Of a stretch of DNA of 10,472 nucleotides, positions 6,121-10,472 are shown in pieces. The stretch comes from JASFEQ01 sp050122535 (GTDB lineage: Bacteria > Desulfobacterota > DSM-4660 > Desulfatiglandales > HGW-15). The DNA lies in the NCBI GenBank assembly GCA_050122535.1, contig JASFIT010000132.1, positions 1 to 10,472 of the forward strand, in the 5' to 3' direction. Made by a program: the position numbers and the translations under genes. A model generated the notes under the pieces. It was not told the DNA's origin and searched no databases. It saw only the letters and a program-made list of their open reading frames with translations. The first letter of the stretch is position 1, and each line of letters opens with the position of its first letter.

Positions 6121-6324
6121 TGTTCCTCCATACCCAATAGTCACCTTCTCACCCTGCACAATCACCGGTACCTTACGCACGCCACCCGAGTATTCGAGCA
6201 TCTCTTCAAGTCCATCGCCCTCAGCCTTTACATCCACATATCGGGCACCGTCGCCATAGGCCGACCTGGCCTTATCAGTATAGGGTCACCCAGCCTTTCC
6301 AAATATAATCACCTTCTCTGCCAT
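6109..6324 (-). CDS. Glutaredoxin-like selenoprotein with two in-frame UGA (Sec) codons, UXX-star type
   Basis: A 71-codon gene hidden by two in-frame TGA codons. Start ATG 6324 has a perfect GAGGAGG eight bases upstream. Translated with Sec at codons 13 (6286-6288) and 69 (6118-6120), it gives MAEKVIIFGKAG-Sec-PYTDKAR, then YVDVKAEGDGLEEMLEYSGG (29-48), VRKVPVIVQGEKVTIGYGGT (49-68), and Sec-Gly-Val before the stop TGA at 6109-6111. This reads as a thioredoxin-fold glutaredoxin relative: beta strand VIIFG, redox site AG-U-PYT where glutaredoxins have CPYC, a VDV strand, the cis-Pro motif KVPVIV, and GYGG. The C-terminal Sec-x-x-stop is the feature for which, to my recollection, the UXX-star (seleno)protein family is named. 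Both UGA codons have SECIS-like hairpins downstream. It lies 50 bases after the HAL2-like gene on the same strand, so probably shares its transcript. Presumed role: thiol/selenol redox chemistry; substrate unknown. The alternative, a decayed gene with stops, is unlikely because the frame, start signal and cysteine-position placement of both UGAs are intact. Confidence 0.88.
6256..6288 (-). promoter_or_regulatory. Bacterial SECIS element for Sec13
   Basis: Directly after UGA 6288-6286 the message can fold ATAaGGCC (6275-6268) against GGCCTAT (6262-6256), seven pairs with one bulged A, around the loop AGGUC (6267-6263). The loop begins 18 bases after UGA. The AGGUC loop is also that of the E. 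coli fdhF SECIS, where the loop G and U contact SelB. Confidence 0.8.
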
Positions 6325-6374
6325 ACTGAAATCCTCCTCATTCCTACTTTATGCTTTCACAAAAAGAGAACGAA

Positions 6375-7358
6375 TTAATAACTCTTTAGCCTCAAAACTT
6401 CAAGTACCTTCTCATGAATTGATGGATTCCCTGCGATAATTCCCTGGTTGCCCACCATGTCCGGGCCTTGCGAGAAGTCCAAAGGACGACCTTGCATGTC
6501 CGTGACTAGCCCGCCTGCCTCTTCCACCATAATCGCCCCCGCCGCGTGGTCCCAGATTTTCTCCAGGTAGGTTGCGCCTTCAGCAGAGGGAAAGCGTAGG
6601 TAGAGAAGGGCTTCCCCACGCGCCACTATACCATATTTGGGTTGGCCGTCCACCCTCAATGGAGGGACTCGGATTCCAGCCAATTTGGCTATCGCACTAT
6701 GCATGGCATGGTCACAGTGAGCGGATTCAACGCTCTCTACGAAAGGCAGATCAGAATGCTCTACAGACCTAGCCACATGGATAACCGTTGGAGAACCAGC
6801 CTTTACGGGAAACATGGTCGCACCTTGACCGCGAACGCCTACAAACAAAACACCTCTTTTTCCCTCATGATTCCCTGGATGGATATGTAGCGAGGGGCAT
6901 GCCATGATGCCCAACTTCACCTCACCGTCCTCTACGAGGGCTATGGCCACGGCGTAATGATCTCCTCTCAAGAATCCCTTAGTCCCGTCAATGGGATCTA
7001 TGGCCCAATAGCGAGGTCCCACCTCCCCATTGCCCTGATTTATCCAGCTGATCACGTCTTCCTGTGTCGCATCAAAAACCGCGCGTTGAACATACGCTGT
7101 CACCTCCTTCAGGGCAACGCCCATATTCGGTTCCCGCAATGGGGTGCCATCCTCTTCCCCAACCACCTGATCACCCGGGAAGGCATCGGCTATGGTTCTG
7201 CAGATCAATGCCTGGGATCCAAAATCGGCCACAGTGACTGGGGTGCCGTCCTTCTTTTCCACGGCCTCAGGAGCCATTTCTTGTCGCACCTGCTCACAGA
7301 GTTTTGCAGCAGATCGAGCGGCCTCAACGGCCACTTGCTTTTCACGTTCATAAGGCAT
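6375..7358 (-). CDS. 3'(2'),5'-bisphosphate nucleotidase, HAL2/CysQ-type inositol monophosphatase family
   Basis: Mg2+-dependent, lithium-sensitive phosphatase family whose HAL2/CysQ members hydrolyse 3'-phosphoadenosine 5'-phosphate to AMP, clearing a by-product of sulfate activation and ACP or sulfotransfer reactions. The 327-residue length fits HAL2. Metal and catalytic motifs are all present: VTVADFGSQ (41-49), VGEED (66-70), WAIDPIDGTKGFLRG (118-132) with Asp121, Asp124 and Thr126, and IWDHAAGAIMVEEAGG (268-283) with Asp270. The HAL2-like DGTKGFLRG(D)HYAVA run argues against a plain inositol monophosphatase, although related substrates such as inositol phosphates cannot be excluded. ATG 7358 (MPYEREKQVA) fits the family start; its ribosome binding site is weak. 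It has a good promoter at 7417-7446 and precedes the selenoprotein gene by 50 bases. Confidence 0.87.
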   Translation of the reverse strand: MPYEREKQVAVEAARSAAKLCEQVRQEMAPEAVEKKDGTPVTVADFGSQALICRTIADAFPGDQVVGEEDGTPLREPNMGVALKEVTAYVQRAVFDATQEDVISWINQGNGEVGPRYWAIDPIDGTKGFLRGDHYAVAIALVEDGEVKLGIMACPSLHIHPGNHEGKRGVLFVGVRGQGATMFPVKAGSPTVIHVARSVEHSDLPFVESVESAHCDHAMHSAIAKLAGIRVPPLRVDGQPKYGIVARGEALLYLRFPSAEGATYLEKIWDHAAGAIMVEEAGGLVTDMQGRPLDFSQGPDMVGNQGIIAGNPSIHEKVLEVLRLKSY

Positions 7359-7416
7359 AATAAATCAATCCGATTCTTGAAACATTCTATCACTAGCAAT
7401 CAGGAGAAGATAGAAC

Positions 7417-7446
7417 ATCATAAGTATTATGCGCACAAATTGTTAA
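7417..7446 (-). promoter_or_regulatory. Putative sigma-70 promoter for the HAL2-like gene and selenoprotein gene
   Basis: On minus, TTAACA (7441-7446) and TATGAT (7417-7422), each five of six to consensus, are 18 bases apart. Transcription would start near 7410, some 50 bases ahead of the HAL2-like ATG. It lies in the AT-rich 144-base gap behind the MoaD-like gene, where no hairpin terminator is evident. Confidence 0.45.
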
Positions 7447-7502
7447 TAGATTGCAAAAATGAAAAGAAAAAACAAGTGATATGGGCGTGAAATTTATCTG
7501 TC

Positions 7503-7754
7503 TTAGCCACCCCCAATGTGAGGGATAAAACAGATGTGGTCATTATCTTTAAGAATTTGATCCAAATTAGAAACCTCGTTGTTTATGGTTACAAGGATGG
7601 CATTCTTGTTTATCCGTATGTCCGGGTAAGACTCTTGGATATACTTGAGCAAATCATTCACCCGCGTCTTCTCTGAAACCGGGATCTGAATTCGATCCTC
7701 GCTCGTCACCTTGCGTTGAAGTCCATTAAAACTGATTGAAACAACCACAGACAC
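7503..7754 (-). CDS. MoaD/ThiS-like ubiquitin-fold sulfur carrier
   Basis: Small beta-grasp protein, 83 residues. The N-terminal VSISFNG and central DLLKYIQESYPDI helix, ILVTINN strand, DNDHICFIPHIGGG ending and C-terminal Gly-Gly-Gly are the MoaD/ThiS pattern. The terminal glycine would be adenylated and converted to a thiocarboxylate that donates sulfur to the pterin dithiolene. Directly downstream of a tungsten-type aldehyde oxidoreductase, it is most simply a dedicated donor for that enzyme's tungstopterin; thiamin or cysteine sulfur transfer is less likely. The start is taken as GTG 7754, which has GGAGG (7763-7767) eight bases upstream. ATG 7772 and TTG 7775 are in frame but have no ribosome binding site and abut the heptamer-repeat element. 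Confidence 0.85.
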   Translation of the reverse strand: MSVVVSISFNGLQRKVTSEDRIQIPVSEKTRVNDLLKYIQESYPDIRINKNAILVTINNEVSNLDQILKDNDHICFIPHIGGG

Positions 7755-7777
7755 CCTTGCCGCCTCCGCCATCAATA

Positions 7778-7852
7778 GATGCTTGATGCTGGATGCTTGA
7801 TACTAGATTTATGCATAAGCTCCTTCTTATCTAGAATCGAGTATCCAGTATC
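7778..7852. repeat. Heptamer-repeat hairpin between the aldehyde oxidoreductase and MoaD-like genes
   Basis: Four tandem heptamers GATGCTT, GATGCTG, GATGCTT, GATACTA plus GAT (7778-7808) face an inverted set of three, GATACTG, GATACTC, GATTCTA plus GAT on the minus strand (7829-7852). Arms 7785-7808 and 7829-7852 match at 20 of 24 positions. The 20-base loop starts with the perfect palindrome TTATGCATAA (7809-7818). The unit is GATNCTN. It lies in the 171-base gap of a probable two-gene transcript, so it would form a long RNA hairpin between the two cistrons. Confidence 0.7.
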
Positions 7853-7925
7853 AGTTACATGAAACCCTCCATCCCATAGTAAAACTTTCAAACAGATGCG
7901 TAAAACTTGGCATACCGAGCCTGGC

Positions 7926-10112
7926 TTAATTCGACACCACCTTTTCTTCCCGCGACACACCCAATTCACTCAAAAGGGCCAGGGCCCGATCATCCAGCAG
8001 GTCAAACTTCTCTACCGTCTCGAGCAAGGGCACGCCGTCTAAATCATACCCCTTTTCTTCGTAGACCGCATCGCACAGCGTTTGATAAGCCTGCTCTCGC
8101 AACTCAACGATGAGTCTGTGCCTCTCCTCCTTATCATCTGGAAAATTCTCTTCACCTATTTGCTCTTTTAACCAGTTATCATAATATTCTGCTCTTATCT
8201 CATATTCGTTCAAGTATGCCGGTCCCATGGCTCTGAGTGGGATGAGGTCACTTGACCTTGTTCCTTTCCCCTGTCGAAGATTTATTAATTTCTGCAGAAT
8301 TTGGAGCCGCTCTGAATCGTCTAAGACATCTTGTACTGTCTTATTACAGCCCACCGTAGCGTTAAGATACTTGACGTAGTACGCCAGGGTCGGCTGATTC
8401 TGTGCAGGGTTGTTTGTATTCGCAGCCTCAGGGTGCCGCACATCTATCCATGGCAACTTACACAACCCAACGGCATTGAACCAAGTACGGATGAGAGGAA
8501 ACCATTTCAGCGCGGCTGCTTTATCCTCAAAGGTGGGGATCTCCTTATGGACTTGATCGATAAAGATTAGCCAGGCTTCGTCATGCTGGGGCCCTTTAAG
8601 CGCAAAACCATAACCTCCCTGCTGGGCTAAAGTTTCTTTTGGTACATACATGGAAAACTCGAGGCCCTTGACCTCCATGCCGAACTTGTCTAACTCTGCC
8701 ATGATCTCTTCGTATGCCTGGCCTGAGCGGGTTGAGCATGTCTCTGCCACCCACTCCTTGGCCCGGTGTACGCCCTGGCCACATATCTTGCCGAAACCTT
8801 CTCCTCCGGCTGTCTCGTGCAATAAACGGTCCGCACCTTCTGCATTACCCCACGAAAGCTCATACCCCACCTCCTTGGCAGAAAGGTATCCCCTCTGGAC
8901 ACACTCCATGAGAAATGATGCGGTTACGCCCATTGAAATGGAATCCAGTCCATACTCATCGCAGTACCAGTTGTATTCCATGACGAATTGGGGCTCGAAG
9001 ATACCCATTGCCGTGGCAGCCGCCACGGTCTCATATTCTGGTCCGTCTATGCCCACCTGCTGGCCCGCTTGCGGACCCCTGGTCAATACGACATTCTCAG
9101 CCCCCTTGGCGCAGGCCAAATTGCAACCCATATAGCAGCCATCGGGAATGTTCTTTGCTAGATAACGATCCAGAAACACATCCGCAAATACCCTGCTCGC
9201 ATCCGGATGACTCCCATACTGGTAGTTATGCACGGGCAGGATGTGAAACTTGTTCATATACTCGGTGAGGACCGGGGTGCCCCAACTGGAAAGACGCAGT
9301 TGCTGGGGATCCATCTGGCTCAGTACCTTCTTCAGGTTTCCCCCCGCCTGACGCACGCCCTCTTTGTTAACAGGATTGTTTGCCTTGACTCTGGGAAGGC
9401 TGGAGCGGACAATGATCGCCCTCAAGCCCTTGGAACGCATCACCGTGCCTGTGCCACCCCTGCCCGCCTGTTTGCATCTCATCCTTTTTCGCCGTTTGTC
9501 GTAAAAGAGACTATTTATGATCCCAAATCGTGTATTGCAGGCCCCTATTCCTGTTGTCACAGCGGCTATATTCTCGCTCAGCACTCCTTTGTTGAACGCT
9601 TCCAAAAGTCGGCTTCCGTAGGAAAGTCCCCCAAAATCCACATCCTCCCCAAACGTAGGGGCCTCTGCGACCTGGACGGTCCCCTGATCCCCGTCCACGA
9701 TCAGGACAGCGTCTTCTTGGCAGATGCCGGAGACGGCCAACGCATCAAAACCGCAGAGTTTCAGCAGTGGCGCAAAATGCCCTCCCACATTGGAGTCAAC
9801 GAAAGTATCTGTCAGGGGAGAAATTGTTCCAACAATGAACTTGCCAGTGCCAGGGAACCTGGGATCAGCGCCCAATGGGCCGCTGGCCATTACCAGGATA
9901 TTTTCAGGGCTATCATATCTCGTTTCGGCCTTCGTCCCGTCCCAGACCAGTTTCAGGGCGTAACCTCGGCCGCCGATGTATTTCTCTCTAAAATCAGGAG
10001 ATAGCCTTAAAGTGGAAATGGATTGGGTCCCCAAATCTACTTGAAGAATGTGACCTGTATACCCTCCTTTGACGGGGGGCACTTTATATTCAAGTGTCTT
10101 TAGGATCTTCAT
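7926..10112 (-). CDS. aor: Aldehyde:ferredoxin oxidoreductase family tungsten enzyme
   Basis: Cytoplasmic tungsto-bispterin and [4Fe-4S] enzyme of the AOR family, typically oxidising aldehydes to acids with ferredoxin, or the reverse. At 728 residues it is longer than the roughly 605-residue archaeal AOR, with extra residues at both ends. Visible: IGGRGYALKLVW (46-57) and RGGTGTVMRSKGLRAI (218-233), matching the family's GRGG-G-VM-SK-LKAI element; cluster cysteines C326, C330, C334 and C551; pterin motifs DEYGLD (385-390) and NAVGLC (546-551). Two departures from the archaeal pattern: the first cysteines are Cx3Cx3C where it has Cx2Cx3C, and the second pterin motif has Asn546 in place of Asp. 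Both look like subfamily traits, since the frame is intact. Start ATG 10112 has only a distant TTAGGAG. A MoaD-like gene follows. Substrate unknown; BamB-type benzoyl-CoA reductase seems unlikely from the sequence. Confidence 0.9.
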   Translation of the reverse strand: MKILKTLEYKVPPVKGGYTGHILQVDLGTQSISTLRLSPDFREKYIGGRGYALKLVWDGTKAETRYDSPENILVMASGPLGADPRFPGTGKFIVGTISPLTDTFVDSNVGGHFAPLLKLCGFDALAVSGICQEDAVLIVDGDQGTVQVAEAPTFGEDVDFGGLSYGSRLLEAFNKGVLSENIAAVTTGIGACNTRFGIINSLFYDKRRKRMRCKQAGRGGTGTVMRSKGLRAIIVRSSLPRVKANNPVNKEGVRQAGGNLKKVLSQMDPQQLRLSSWGTPVLTEYMNKFHILPVHNYQYGSHPDASRVFADVFLDRYLAKNIPDGCYMGCNLACAKGAENVVLTRGPQAGQQVGIDGPEYETVAAATAMGIFEPQFVMEYNWYCDEYGLDSISMGVTASFLMECVQRGYLSAKEVGYELSWGNAEGADRLLHETAGGEGFGKICGQGVHRAKEWVAETCSTRSGQAYEEIMAELDKFGMEVKGLEFSMYVPKETLAQQGGYGFALKGPQHDEAWLIFIDQVHKEIPTFEDKAAALKWFPLIRTWFNAVGLCKLPWIDVRHPEAANTNNPAQNQPTLAYYVKYLNATVGCNKTVQDVLDDSERLQILQKLINLRQGKGTRSSDLIPLRAMGPAYLNEYEIRAEYYDNWLKEQIGEENFPDDKEERHRLIVELREQAYQTLCDAVYEEKGYDLDGVPLLETVEKFDLLDDRALALLSELGVSREEKVVSN

Positions 10113-10191
10113 TTGCTCTCAATGCTCCTAATTACAAGATACAAGATAAGTATTGAATTCCTCTATGAAAAGAGTCAAAACAAAACTCATG

Positions 10192-10219
10192 ATTATAGAG
10201 AGCACAAAGCAATTGTCAA
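10192..10219 (-). promoter_or_regulatory. Strong sigma-70-type promoter for the aldehyde oxidoreductase
   Basis: On minus, a consensus TTGACA (10214-10219) and a consensus TATAAT (10192-10197) are 16 bases apart. The start of transcription would be near 10185, giving a leader of about 70 bases. The leader contains a tandem ACAAGAT heptamer (10133-10146). GGAATT (10220-10225) and AATTCC (10245-10250) form an inverted repeat immediately upstream of the -35 box, a possible operator. Confidence 0.7.
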
Positions 10220-10385
10220 GGAATTTCAATGCATTTAGATTTCCAATTCCCTAATTCCCCGCAAATCTGACCGAGAATTCTATTCATGACGGGTCGGAAT
10301 GCCGCGACCAACACAATAGGCGACGATCCTTCAGTCTGGATGGGCCGACGAGCCCTTACAAGGAAGGTCTTTTTACTTCAAAAGA

Positions 10386-10446
10386 ATATCAAATTAAATT
10401 AAAACCATATGTCAATTATTTAATGCATTTATTTAGAATTTGATAT
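10386..10446. repeat. 10-bp inverted repeat in AT-rich DNA
   Basis: ATATCAAATT (10386-10395) and AATTTGATAT (10437-10446) are exact reverse complements 41 bases apart in AT-rich sequence. Immediately beyond lies a 5-bp hairpin CCTGT-TTGG-ACAGG (10447-10460). The role is unknown; a regulator site for a gene beyond the window edge is possible. Confidence 0.4.
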
Positions 10447-10472
10447 CCTGTTTGGACAGGGGGAACCCTATA

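Larger units (their letters stand above)
10113..10472. other. Non-coding upstream region of the aldehyde oxidoreductase
   Basis: No reading frame of useful length. The first hundred bases hold the leader and the promoter; the rest is AT-rich with a short GC-richer patch (about 10280-10355) that contains a small GGGC/GCCC hairpin at 10342-10355. I see no RNA gene or terminator that I can name. Confidence 0.5.

Noticed and set aside
6109..6324. Reading the two internal TGAs as true stops, making this a decayed gene or three tiny frames
   Set aside because: The frame is uninterrupted otherwise, has an ideal ribosome binding site, both TGAs replace redox cysteines, and SECIS-like hairpins follow both.
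6957..7490. Plus-strand open frame of 177 codons
   Set aside because: It is antisense to the HAL2-type phosphatase and runs on into the AT-rich intergenic spacer; no domain is recognisable.
7778..7852. CRISPR-like array
   Set aside because: The repeats are seven bases, directly tandem without spacers, and inverted halfway; there are no cas genes.
8650..9135. Plus-strand open frame of 161 codons
   Set aside because: Shadow of the aldehyde oxidoreductase gene on the other strand.
9207..10004. Plus-strand open frame of 265 codons
   Set aside because: It is antisense to the aldehyde oxidoreductase gene, whose motifs are unambiguous; the translation resembles no protein and is rich in unusual Ser/Pro/His runs.

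Overview
The window looks like a chromosomal stretch of a strictly anaerobic bacterium, most likely a Desulfobacterota (deltaproteobacterial) sulfate reducer or syntroph. The reasons are a tungsten-type aldehyde ferredoxin oxidoreductase with a dedicated small sulfur carrier, a tiny selenoprotein read through in-frame UGA codons, the yceD-rpmF-fab arrangement, and moderate GC with AT-rich intergenic spacers. This is an inference from gene content; no rRNA or tRNA gene is present to confirm it.

Layout. Positions 1-451 hold no convincing gene but several perfect short inverted repeats. Positions 452-2047 (minus strand) carry yceD, rpmF and fabG, read from a promoter near 2100; plsX, fabH and fabD, which often lie between rpmF and fabG, are absent. 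A divergent promoter serves an unrecognised 353-residue protein (2362-3423, plus). A small conserved-looking protein (3469-3720, minus) and gltX, glutamyl-tRNA synthetase (3873-5306, plus), are transcribed divergently. Between gltX and a TerB-like gene (5564-6043, plus) lies a roughly 190-bp imperfect palindrome that looks like a miniature mobile or fold-back element.

The right half is on the minus strand. A HAL2-type bisphosphate nucleotidase (6375-7358) is followed 50 bases later by a 71-codon gene (6109-6324) that ordinary gene finding misses because it contains two in-frame TGA codons. Read as selenocysteine they give a glutaredoxin-like protein with an AG-Sec-PYT redox site and a C-terminal Sec-Gly-Val-stop tail. 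Each TGA is followed by a hairpin whose loop begins exactly 18 bases downstream. This matches what I remember as the UXX-star (seleno)protein family. Further upstream are a MoaD/ThiS-like sulfur carrier (7503-7754) and the 728-residue aldehyde ferredoxin oxidoreductase (7926-10112), separated by a heptamer-repeat hairpin and driven by a promoter with consensus -35 and -10 boxes.

How the parts fit: the first block is housekeeping (ribosome and fatty acid synthesis), gltX supplies Glu-tRNA, and the last block is anaerobic redox metabolism (tungstopterin enzyme, its probable pterin sulfur donor, a selenium redox protein). The most valuable item is the double-Sec gene at 6109-6324. The unknown 353-residue protein and the two non-coding hairpin elements come next.
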